The position numbers and the translations under genes were made by a program. The notes below the pieces were generated by a model, which had not been told where the DNA came from, did not search any database, and was given only the letters and a program-made list of their open reading frames with translations. DNA of 64,000 nt from Thalassospira sp. HF15 (lineage in GTDB: Bacteria; Pseudomonadota; Alphaproteobacteria; Rhodospirillales; Thalassospiraceae), in the NCBI RefSeq assembly GCF_011806525.1, contig NZ_JAAVKI010000005.1, positions 186,001-250,000 on the forward strand, given 5' to 3'. Positions 57,186 through 64,000 of the stretch are shown in pieces. How positions within the stretch are numbered: position 1 is the first letter of the stretch; the number at the start of each line of letters is the position of its first letter.

Positions 57186-58625
57186 TTAGCACTCGACCAC
57201 GTTGACATTGACCGCAAGACCGCCCTGGCTGGTTTCTTTGTACTTGGTTTGCATATCGAGTCCCGTCTGACGCATGGTCTCGATCACCTTGTCCAGCGAC
57301 ACGGTATGTTGCCCGTCACCACGCAATGCCAGACGTGCAGCATTGATCGCCTTGACCGCCCCCATGGTGTTGCGTTCGATGCAAGGCACCTGCACCAGAC
57401 CACCAATCGGATCGCATGTCAGACCAAGGTTATGTTCCATGCCGATCTCGGCGGCATTTTCGACCTGTTCAGGTGTTCCGCCCAGAACCGCACATAGCGC
57501 GCCAGCCGCCATCGAACAGGCAACCCCGACCTCGCCCTGACAGCCGACCTCGGCCGCCGAGATCGACGCACGTTTTTTATAGATCGATCCGATTGCCGCC
57601 GCTGTCAGCAGGAATTCTCGGATATTGTGCTGATTGGCATTGGCGCCGAACTTTTCGTAATAGCGCAGGACCGCCGGGATAACACCTGCCGCCCCGTTTG
57701 TCGGCGCGGTCACAACCCGCCCGCCAGCAGCGTTTTCCTCGTTCACGGCAAGGGCATACAGATTGACCCAGTCAATCACGGTCAACGGATCACGCAAGCC
57801 CGCTTCGGGCTTTTCGGTCAGTTCCTTGTAAAGGTTTGATGCCCTGCGTTTGACATTAAGACCACCTGGCAAAATGCCATCGCTACGAACGCCCCGATCA
57901 ATGCAGTTCATCATCGCGTCATGGACGCGATCGACAAAGGCGATGGTTTCTTCCGGGCTGCGCCAGCTTTGCTCGTTCTCCATCATGATTTCCGCAATCG
58001 AGCGCCCTTCGCGCTTGCAGATTTCCATCAGTTCATCGGCTGAGGAAAACGGGAATGGCAGGGTGATGTTATCGCCGGAATATTCCGCACCGTGATCATC
58101 GCTTGAAACGATAAAGCCCCCACCCACCGAGAAATATTCCTGGGTGTGGATTTTCACGCCATCGCGGTCAAAGGCCGTGATACGCATGCCATTGGGATGC
58201 TGCGGCAGGGTTTCGGTGAAATGAAACACCAGATTGGTATCGCGGTTAAAGGCCACCGGATATTGGCCATAAAGCTGCAAAAGATTGGTGTCATCAATCG
58301 CGGCCACCGTTGGCGCAATGTCATCGGGATCAATATTGCGCGGGCGCTTGCCATTAAGCCCCATGATCACGGCGGTATCCGTGGCATGGCCCTTGCCGGT
58401 CAGGGCAAGCGAGCCATACAGATCGACCACAACACTACCGGTATTTTGCAAAAGATTGCGCGCCTCAAGCTCGAGACAGAAACGATATCCTGCCCGCATC
58501 GGGCCAACCGTATGTGAACTCGATGGACCAATACCAATCGTGTAGAGGTCGACAACCGACAGGTTGACGTCATGCTGGGAATTGTCTTGCGATCCCGAAG
58601 ACGGATCGGTTGCGGGGTTGGTCAT
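57186..58625 (-). CDS. sdaA: L-serine ammonia-lyase, iron-sulfur type (single chain)
   Basis: This 479-residue serine dehydratase converts L-serine to pyruvate and ammonia. It is the single-chain form with a beta domain at the N-terminus ([16 protein letters not shown]) and a catalytic alpha domain. The 4Fe-4S cluster ligands are expected in [12 protein letters not shown] and in [25 protein letters not shown] lies eight bases before the ATG at 58625. Upstream is a tandem glycine riboswitch, so glycine level should control expression. Glycine feeds serine through the glycine cleavage and hydroxymethyl routes. Confidence 0.95.
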   Translation of the reverse strand: MTNPATDPSSGSQDNSQHDVNLSVVDLYTIGIGPSSSHTVGPMRAGYRFCLELEARNLLQNTGSVVVDLYGSLALTGKGHATDTAVIMGLNGKRPRNIDPDDIAPTVAAIDDTNLLQLYGQYPVAFNRDTNLVFHFTETLPQHPNGMRITAFDRDGVKIHTQEYFSVGGGFIVSSDDHGAEYSGDNITLPFPFSSADELMEICKREGRSIAEIMMENEQSWRSPEETIAFVDRVHDAMMNCIDRGVRSDGILPGGLNVKRRASNLYKELTEKPEAGLRDPLTVIDWVNLYALAVNEENAAGGRVVTAPTNGAAGVIPAVLRYYEKFGANANQHNIREFLLTAAAIGSIYKKRASISAAEVGCQGEVGVACSMAAGALCAVLGGTPEQVENAAEIGMEHNLGLTCDPIGGLVQVPCIERNTMGAVKAINAARLALRGDGQHTVSLDKVIETMRQTGLDMQTKYKETSQGGLAVNVNVVEC

Positions 58626-58689
58626 CAAGGGCCTCCTTCACGGCTCAATAACGCGCTTATTGTCGCGCTGTTTAAGAACCGGTGTATTT

Positions 58690-58921
58690 GCCCCCTCTGT
58701 CCCTTGACCTGAGATTATCCGCCCTGACCGATCAAGATCGACCAATGGCGTTCATCCTTCGGTGGAAACCTGACCAGCGCTTTCTCCCAGTCGCTTTTTG
58801 GTTTCTCTCTCCAGAGCCTCTATCCGTGACGGTCCATCTGCCTGAGAGTGTTATGAGGCAATTGCTCCTTCGGCGCCGCACATCATGCAAATCGCGTGAT
58901 ATCCGGACTCTCCCGTCACGG
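58690..58921 (-). ncRNA. Tandem glycine riboswitch of sdaA
   Basis: Read on the minus strand, aptamer 1 (58921-58824) has GGGAGAG, then GCGCCGAAGGAGCAA, then ACTCTCAGGCA, closed by a P1 stem of CCGTGAC with GTCACGG. Aptamer 2 (about 58820-58690) has CTCTGGAGAGAG, CACCGAAGGATGAACGCC and ATCTCAGG, closed by CTCTG with CAGAG. The two aptamers are separated by a short linker, the classic cooperative glycine sensor. The switch ends about 65 bases before the sdaA start. Confidence 0.93.
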
Positions 58922-58967
58922 TGCGAAATGGCATTTCTGCCACCTCAGAGGTTCACCGTCAGATTGA

Positions 58968-58996
58968 ACACTATCTGCGTCATTAGACACTGTCAA
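58968..58996 (-). promoter_or_regulatory. Promoter of the riboswitch-sdaA transcript
   Basis: On the minus strand TTGACA (58996-58991) is followed by 17 bases and TAGTGT (58973-58968). The -35 is perfect and the -10 keeps the key T, A and final T. Transcription would start near 58960, about 40 bases before aptamer 1. Confidence 0.7.
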
Positions 58997-59045
58997 AAGA
59001 ACTGGTTTGCATCTGCAAAATTTTCTTCGGCGGATGCTGTTAAGC

Positions 59046-59076
59046 ACCGGCAATCGTGCTAAATTGCCGGTATAAT
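59046..59076 (+). promoter_or_regulatory. gpmI promoter region with a perfect dyad
   Basis: ACCGGCAAT-N8-ATTGCCGGT (59046-59071) is a nine-base perfect inverted repeat. Its right end overlaps a perfect TATAAT (59071-59076) by one base. No good -35 was found at the usual spacing, so an activator or a repressor may bind the dyad. The gpmI ATG lies 123 bases downstream. Confidence 0.5.
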
Positions 59077-59198
59077 TCATGTACCTGTTGTGCGCGAAGG
59101 TTGACCCACCCTGCCCGCATAGCGGGATTGATGGCGAAACATCCCGTAAGTCACCATATTTACGGGACATTCAGCCTTTTCCTTTATCTGTGGGGTTT

Positions 59199-60791
59199 AT
59201 GAACGTGACTGTATCGAATTCCGTAAAGCGCCCGCGCCCGGTGGTGCTGTGCATTCTGGACGGCTGGGGATATCGCGAAGAAAGCAAGAACAACGCTGTT
59301 GCGCTTGCCAATACGCCTGTCTGGGACGACCTTTACGCCAACAATCCGACCGGATTCCTCAAGGCCTGTGGTCTGGATGTCGGCCTGCCAGAAGGTCAAA
59401 TGGGCAACTCGGAAGTCGGTCACATGAACCTCGGCGCTGGCCGTGTGGTCATGCAGGAACTGCCCAAAATTGACGAGGCCGTCAAAGCCGGCAGCATCGC
59501 CGAAACCGACGCCGTCAAAAAAATCATCGACAAGCTTTCCGATTCCAAGGGCGTTTGCCATATCGCCGGCCTTCTGTCCGAAGGCGGGGTGCATTCCCAT
59601 CAGGCCCATATGGCAGCCCTTGCCAAAATCATCGCGGGTGCCGGTGTACCGGTTAAGATCCACGCCTATCTTGATGGCCGTGATACGGCGCCGAAAAGTG
59701 CGGCCAAATTCCTCGAGAAATTCCGCGCCCTGATTGGCGATGCCAATGTTGAAATCGCGACAGTCACCGGGCGTTATTACGCCATGGACCGCGACAATCG
59801 CTGGGAACGTGTCAGCCAGGCCTATTTCACCATGGTGAAGGGCAAGAATTACGCCGATGGGCGCACGGCTGAAAGTGCCGAGGCCGCAATTGCCAGCGCC
59901 TATGAAGCCGACACAACCGATGAATTTGTTCTGCCGACCATAATTGGCGACTATGACGGAATGAAAGATGGCGACGGCCTTCTGATGACGAATTTCCGTG
60001 CGGACCGTGCACGTGAAATCCTTGCAGCCCTTTGCGCGCCGAACTTTGACGGCTTTGATCGCGGCACCCCGGTGAAATTCGCCGTTCAGGCCGGGATGGT
60101 CGAATATTCGTCCGAACATGCGAAATACATGGATGCGATCTATCCGCCCCAAACCCTGCCAAACATCTTTGGCGAAGTGGTTTCCAAGGCTGGCATGAAG
60201 CAGCTTCGCATCGCCGAAACCGAAAAATACCCGCATGTGTCCTTCTTCTTTAACGGCGGCGAAGAACAGGTTTTCGAGGGCGAGGAACGTATTCTGGTCG
60301 CATCGCCAAAAGTCGCGACCTATGACCTGCAGCCAGAAATGTCGGCCCCTGAAGTCACCGAAAAGCTGGTGGCTGCCATCAAGTCGGAAAAATACGACAC
60401 GATCATCCTGAACTTTGCCAACCCGGACATGGTCGGCCATAGCGGCATCCTTGAAGCCGCAATGAAGGCAGCCGAGGCCGTTGATACCTGTCTTGGCAAG
60501 GTCATTGATGCGATCAAATCGGTTGGGGGCGTGGCCTTTGTCACCGCCGACCACGGCAACTGTGAAGTGATGGTCGATCCCGAAACCGGTGAACCGCACA
60601 CCGCACATACGCTTAATCTCGTGCCGACCATTCTTGTTAACGCTCCCGAAGGGGTAACGTTGGAAGATGGTCGTCTGGCCGATGTCGCGCCGACCTTGCT
60701 GCAATTGCTGGGTCTGCCGCAACCGGCTGAAATGACCGGAAAACCCTTGCTTAAGGGCCTGAAACAGAATGACGCGCTTCTTGCGAGCTAA
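59199..60791 (+). CDS. gpmI: 2,3-bisphosphoglycerate-independent phosphoglycerate mutase
   Basis: This 530-residue manganese enzyme interconverts 3- and 2-phosphoglycerate. The catalytic serine is in GNSEVGHMNLGAGR. Metal-binding residues are seen in LCILDGWGYR, VTADHGNCEVM and HSHQAHMAAL. The alkaline-phosphatase-like fold and length fit. ATG 59199 was chosen because TGGGG lies just upstream and because the in-frame extension would contain no family sequence. It overlaps envC by 23 bases. Confidence 0.95.
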   Translation: MNVTVSNSVKRPRPVVLCILDGWGYREESKNNAVALANTPVWDDLYANNPTGFLKACGLDVGLPEGQMGNSEVGHMNLGAGRVVMQELPKIDEAVKAGSIAETDAVKKIIDKLSDSKGVCHIAGLLSEGGVHSHQAHMAALAKIIAGAGVPVKIHAYLDGRDTAPKSAAKFLEKFRALIGDANVEIATVTGRYYAMDRDNRWERVSQAYFTMVKGKNYADGRTAESAEAAIASAYEADTTDEFVLPTIIGDYDGMKDGDGLLMTNFRADRAREILAALCAPNFDGFDRGTPVKFAVQAGMVEYSSEHAKYMDAIYPPQTLPNIFGEVVSKAGMKQLRIAETEKYPHVSFFFNGGEEQVFEGEERILVASPKVATYDLQPEMSAPEVTEKLVAAIKSEKYDTIILNFANPDMVGHSGILEAAMKAAEAVDTCLGKVIDAIKSVGGVAFVTADHGNCEVMVDPETGEPHTAHTLNLVPTILVNAPEGVTLEDGRLADVAPTLLQLLGLPQPAEMTGKPLLKGLKQNDALLAS

Positions 60792-62124
60792 ATCAGTCTC
60801 GAAGATATTCTCGCCTGCCTTGACCGCGATTGCGCTGTGTCTGGCAGGCGGGACAGCGCCTTCTTTTGCCCAATCGCTGCAAAAGGTTGATCAGCAGCTT
60901 GATCAACTTGAAAGCCAGCTTTCCGAACAGCAAAAACAGGAAGAGTTCCTGTCACGCAAATCGCGTGAACTCTGGACCGAGGAACAAGCTCTTCAGTCCG
61001 AGGCGATCTCTGTCGCCAGACGCACCCAGCGCCTTGAAACCACGCTGACCGACCTGGAAGATCAGCTTGAAACGCTTGAAACGCGTGAAAAGGTCGCCGC
61101 CACCAGCCTCGAAGACAAGGCCGGGCAGTATGCCCGTATCCTGATGGCCCTTCAGCGTCTTTCGACCACTCCGCCCGAGGCGGTAATTGCCTTGCCGACC
61201 TCGCCACAAGATACGCTGCGCTCAGCCGTTTTGCTGAAGGCTGCCCTGCCCGGCGTCGAACAACATGCGCGCGATCTGCGCAAGGAACTGGTCGAAATCG
61301 CATCGCTGCGTGACGACATTCGCGACCGAAGAACAGACGTTGCAAGTGCAACCGATGAACTCCAGCAAGAACGCGCATCCCTTGCGGCCCTTCTTGATGA
61401 AAAACGTCGTCTGCGCGCCCAGACAGAGGCCGAAGCCGAAGAAGCTGCCAAAGCGGTCAGCTTGCTGGCCGATGAAGCCAAATCGCTCGGTGAATTGTTG
61501 CGCAATCTGCAAAACCGCGCCGAAGGTCTGCCGATACCGCGCGCGCGCCCGGAAGTTCGCGTTGCCTCACGCACCGAACCGGATGCAGACACGCTTGGCG
61601 CGACACCAATTGCCAGAAACACGCCGCCACCACCGCCCGAAAGCAAGGCTGATACGGGCAATAGCGGCGACAATGATACCAGTGACGAAGAATTCGCCGT
61701 TGGCAGTTCAATCACCCTGGCGCAAGGCAATCTCAGGATGCCGGCCAGTGGTAAAGTCGTTACACTTTTTGGTGAAAAATCACGTGGTCCCGATGGTTTG
61801 ACAGTTAACCGGTCAAAGGGAATTGAGATCAGCACACGCGCAAACGCGCAGGTTGTCTCGCCCTTTGACGGCAAAGTTGTCTTTGCGGGCCCCTTCCGCG
61901 GCTATGGCCGACTCTTGATTATCGAACACGGCGAAGGATACCATAGCCTTATCGCCGGTTTTGATCGGCTGGACAGTGTGGTAGGACAATATCTATTGGC
62001 GGGCGAACCTGTTGGTATTATGGGTGAAACTGCGCCAAAACTGTATCTGGAGATGCGCCAGGATGGGGAAGCAATCAATCCGCTTCCATGGCTGGCCTCG
62101 AAAAACGGCAAGGTAAGTGGATGA
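60769..62124 (+). CDS. EnvC-like murein hydrolase activator (degenerate LytM)
   Basis: This 451-residue exported protein has an N-terminal signal (ending PSFA), a long coiled coil (about 38-250) and a C-terminal LytM/M23 domain (about 325-445). The zinc ligands of active M23 peptidases are replaced: NRSKGIEIST stands where HxxxD is expected, and LYLEMRQ where HxH is expected. That is the pattern of EnvC, which activates amidases for septal cell-wall splitting. It overlaps gpmI and shares a four-base overlap with ctpA. Confidence 0.9.
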   Translation: MTRFLRAKSVSKIFSPALTAIALCLAGGTAPSFAQSLQKVDQQLDQLESQLSEQQKQEEFLSRKSRELWTEEQALQSEAISVARRTQRLETTLTDLEDQLETLETREKVAATSLEDKAGQYARILMALQRLSTTPPEAVIALPTSPQDTLRSAVLLKAALPGVEQHARDLRKELVEIASLRDDIRDRRTDVASATDELQQERASLAALLDEKRRLRAQTEAEAEEAAKAVSLLADEAKSLGELLRNLQNRAEGLPIPRARPEVRVASRTEPDADTLGATPIARNTPPPPPESKADTGNSGDNDTSDEEFAVGSSITLAQGNLRMPASGKVVTLFGEKSRGPDGLTVNRSKGIEISTRANAQVVSPFDGKVVFAGPFRGYGRLLIIEHGEGYHSLIAGFDRLDSVVGQYLLAGEPVGIMGETAPKLYLEMRQDGEAINPLPWLASKNGKVSG

Positions 62125-63422
62125 AAACCTCTCGATTGGCAGTACTCGCACTCGCGACCGGCATGACTCTCGGCCTTGCGTCGCCAGGATTGGCGCAATC
62201 TTCAACCTCCTCGGCTGAGACCTATCGCCTGCTCAATCTGTTCGGCGATGTCTTCGAGCAGGTCAAAGGCAAATATGTCGAACAAGTTGATGACAAACAA
62301 CTGATCGAAGCGGCCATCAACGGCATGCTGACATCGCTTGATCCGCACTCTTCATATCTGAATATGGATAATTTCGAGGAGATGCAGGTCGATACCCGTG
62401 GTGAATTCGGTGGTTTGGGTATCGAAGTCACCATGGAAGACGGCTTTGTCAAAGTCATCGCACCGATCTATGACACACCGGCTGAAAAGGCCGGTCTGCA
62501 GCCGGGCGACTTCATCACTCATATCGATGGCACCGCCATTCGCGGCCTGACGCTTAATGATGCGGTCGAAATGATGCGCGGCAAGGTCAATACCGATATT
62601 GTCCTGACCATCATCCGCAAGGGCGAACAGGCGCCGTTTGACGTTACCCTGACCCGTGCCGTGATCAAGATCCAGTCGGTCCGCGCCGAACCGAAAGACG
62701 ATATCGGCTATATCCGCATCACCAAATTCAATGAACAGACCGCCAGCGGCCTGCAGCGCGCCATTGCCGACATGCGCGAAGAAATCGGCCCGGAGATCAA
62801 GGGGCTTGTGATTGACCTGCGCAACAATCCGGGTGGCCTTCTTGATCAGGCGATTTCGGTTTCGGATGCCTTCCTTGATAAGGGCGAAATCGTATCGACC
62901 CGTCCGCGCGACACTGAGAATACTGAACGCTACAATGCACGTGCAGGCGATCTCAGCGAAGGCCTGCCGATCGTCGTTCTGATCAATGATGGTTCTGCCT
63001 CGGCATCGGAAATTGTTGCGGGCGCCCTTCAGGATCACCGTCGCGCAGTCATCATGGGCACGCGCAGCTTTGGCAAGGGATCGGTTCAGACCATCCTGCC
63101 GATGCCCGGCAACGTGGCGCTTCGCCTGACCACGGCGCGCTATTATACGCCATCTGGAAAATCCATTCAGGAAGTGGGCATTGTACCGGACATCATTGTT
63201 CCGCAGGCACGTGTCGAAAGCATCGAAGCCGACACCCGTCGCTCTGAAGCGTCCCTCAACGGAGCGCTTCGCAACGAGGACGAAGGCATCACCGATGCGG
63301 AACAGGATGCTAATTCCCGCCGTGACGAGGCCGAACAGCTGGCGATTGACGATTATCAGCTGTCGCGCGCGCTGGACATGATCCGGGGTATTTCCCTGTT
63401 TGGCCCGCGTCCGAATGGATAA
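62121..63422 (+). CDS. ctpA: S41-family carboxy-terminal processing peptidase CtpA
   Basis: This 433-residue periplasmic serine protease has a signal peptide (ending GLAQ), a PDZ domain (about 80-165, GGLGIEVTMEDGFVKVIAP) and a catalytic core. The nucleophile serine is in GSASASEIVAGAL and the lysine in GTRSFGKGSVQT. It should trim or degrade periplasmic substrates such as cell-wall enzymes. Its ATG overlaps the envC TGA, so the two are translationally coupled. Confidence 0.95.
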   Translation: MKTSRLAVLALATGMTLGLASPGLAQSSTSSAETYRLLNLFGDVFEQVKGKYVEQVDDKQLIEAAINGMLTSLDPHSSYLNMDNFEEMQVDTRGEFGGLGIEVTMEDGFVKVIAPIYDTPAEKAGLQPGDFITHIDGTAIRGLTLNDAVEMMRGKVNTDIVLTIIRKGEQAPFDVTLTRAVIKIQSVRAEPKDDIGYIRITKFNEQTASGLQRAIADMREEIGPEIKGLVIDLRNNPGGLLDQAISVSDAFLDKGEIVSTRPRDTENTERYNARAGDLSEGLPIVVLINDGSASASEIVAGALQDHRRAVIMGTRSFGKGSVQTILPMPGNVALRLTTARYYTPSGKSIQEVGIVPDIIVPQARVESIEADTRRSEASLNGALRNEDEGITDAEQDANSRRDEAEQLAIDDYQLSRALDMIRGISLFGPRPNG

Positions 63423-63456
63423 GGTTGGGCCCGGCATCGTGAGAGACTGACTGTTC

Positions 63457-64000
63457 GTGTTCAGGAAAATCCTAAATTCCTTGCCGTTCCGAAAAAAGAA
63501 GAACGGCGATATCGACGGGGAAATGGCCGATGATTTGGCCGACGACCTTGGCGAGGGGATGACTGACGCCGACGACGATGAAGAAGACGTCAATCTTGAT
63601 GACCTGCCCTTTAACGAACTGCCGATCGAGGAACAGTCCAAACGGCTGCCAAAGCGTCCGAAATCGCGGCGCAGCTGGCTGTCGAAGCTGCTGATCATTA
63701 CTCTGTTCCTGTCACCCTTTGGTGCGACAGCGGTCGCGATGATCCCGATCCTTGATCCTGAAACCGGTTGGCGCCTTTTCCATACCGGCGGGCCGGAATC
63801 GACGATGACGGTTCCGGGGACCGAACGTGAACTGCAAGAAGAAATCGCGCGTGGCGTTCAGGATGTTCAGGATCGCGACCGCGCCGCACAGGAAGCTGCG
63901 AACGGTGAAAATGGTGACGGACAGTCTGCCGAGGACATTGCAGGTGACCTTGACGGTGTTTCCGACCTGATCGGCACCCCTGGGGCAACTGATAGCACCG
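63457..64000 (+). CDS. Divergent polysaccharide deacetylase-type protein (N-terminal part)
   Basis: A reading frame opens at GTG 63457 (after an in-frame TGA at 63448) and runs off the window at 64000, giving 181 residues. It has an acidic cytoplasmic N-terminus, one membrane helix (SKLLIITLFLSPFGATAVAM, about 75-94) and the start of a periplasmic region. In many alphaproteobacteria the gene after ctpA is the divergent polysaccharide deacetylase (YibQ/DUF610) and the N-terminal layout agrees, but the catalytic domain lies outside the window. Confidence 0.7.
   Translation, partial: MFRKILNSLPFRKKKNGDIDGEMADDLADDLGEGMTDADDDEEDVNLDDLPFNELPIEEQSKRLPKRPKSRRSWLSKLLIITLFLSPFGATAVAMIPILDPETGWRLFHTGGPESTMTVPGTERELQEEIARGVQDVQDRDRAAQEAANGENGDGQSAEDIAGDLDGVSDLIGTPGATDST

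Larger units (their letters stand above)
58626..59198. other. Divergent regulatory region between sdaA and gpmI
   Basis: This 573-base gap has no protein gene. From left to right it holds the sdaA ribosome site, a short hairpin (CAATAA-N5-TTATTG, about 58646-58662), a tandem glycine riboswitch on the minus strand, the sdaA promoter, and an inverted repeat with TATAAT in front of gpmI. Confidence 0.85.

Noticed and set aside
59184-60722. Long open frame of 512 codons on the minus strand opposite gpmI
   Set aside because: It is the antisense shadow of a clearly conserved glycolytic enzyme, and its product shows no recognisable domain.

Overview
The window looks like a piece of a free-living alphaproteobacterial chromosome, probably Rhodospirillales and perhaps Thalassospira-like. 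That placement is inferred from protein resemblance and gene order and was not tested. Supporting signs are a CcrM-type GANTC methyltransferase, a split F0 operon (atpI-atpB-atpE-atpX-atpF with two b-type subunits), the mutY/dciA/dsbA/smc block, the proA-nadD-rsfS-rlmH block, and the gpmI-envC-ctpA-polysaccharide deacetylase block. Coding density is high and no tRNA, rRNA, CRISPR array, insertion sequence or prophage was seen.

Layout. 1-3.6 kb: xerD, an EAL-CBS-GGDEF cyclic-di-GMP protein and a small orphan gene. 3.6-7.2 kb (minus strand): DUF1285, CoA pyrophosphatase, DUF6111, CCA-adding enzyme and an SGNH hydrolase. 7.3-14 kb: a tightly coupled MoxR / DUF58 / DUF4159 / membrane-protein operon. 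14-16.2 kb: a LysR regulator divergent from a glutathionyl-hydroquinone reductase. 16.2-18.7 kb: the F0 ATP synthase operon. 19-26.8 kb: a methyltransferase, smc, a DsbA-like protein, dciA and divergent mutY. 26.8-28.4 kb: a second small orphan gene and ccrM, with two GANTC sites upstream of ccrM. 28.8-35.5 kb: a BMP-type ABC importer, a cytosine deaminase-like amidohydrolase and a flavin reductase. 35.7-45 kb: a phytase-like secreted protein, an RlmM-like methyltransferase, nadB, a MOSC protein, DUF4269, an AEC transporter, a YHYH protein and an Atm1-type ABC exporter. 45.3-48.2 kb: proA-nadD-rsfS-rlmH. 48.2-58.9 kb: an accessory segment. 59-64 kb: gpmI-envC-ctpA-deacetylase, cut by the window edge.

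The most unusual part is the 48.2-58.9 kb segment. It opens with a tandem pair of paralogous proteins in which a chemoreceptor signalling hairpin is followed by a family-3 solute-binding domain, with no signal peptide and no membrane helix. These look like soluble receptors carrying a binding fold that normally works in the periplasm. Both copies share a recognisable promoter. Next come a DeoR regulator, a class III PLP enzyme overlapping an APH-type kinase, and a divergent SDR, which together fit an undescribed kinase/phospholyase catabolic route. The segment ends with serine dehydratase sdaA under a tandem glycine riboswitch. It sits between rlmH and gpmI, which are often close neighbours in alphaproteobacteria.

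A second unexpected pattern is that the two unrelated-looking small proteins at 3.2 kb and 26.9 kb end in nearly the same C-terminal motif, GRGQxxDIxx.
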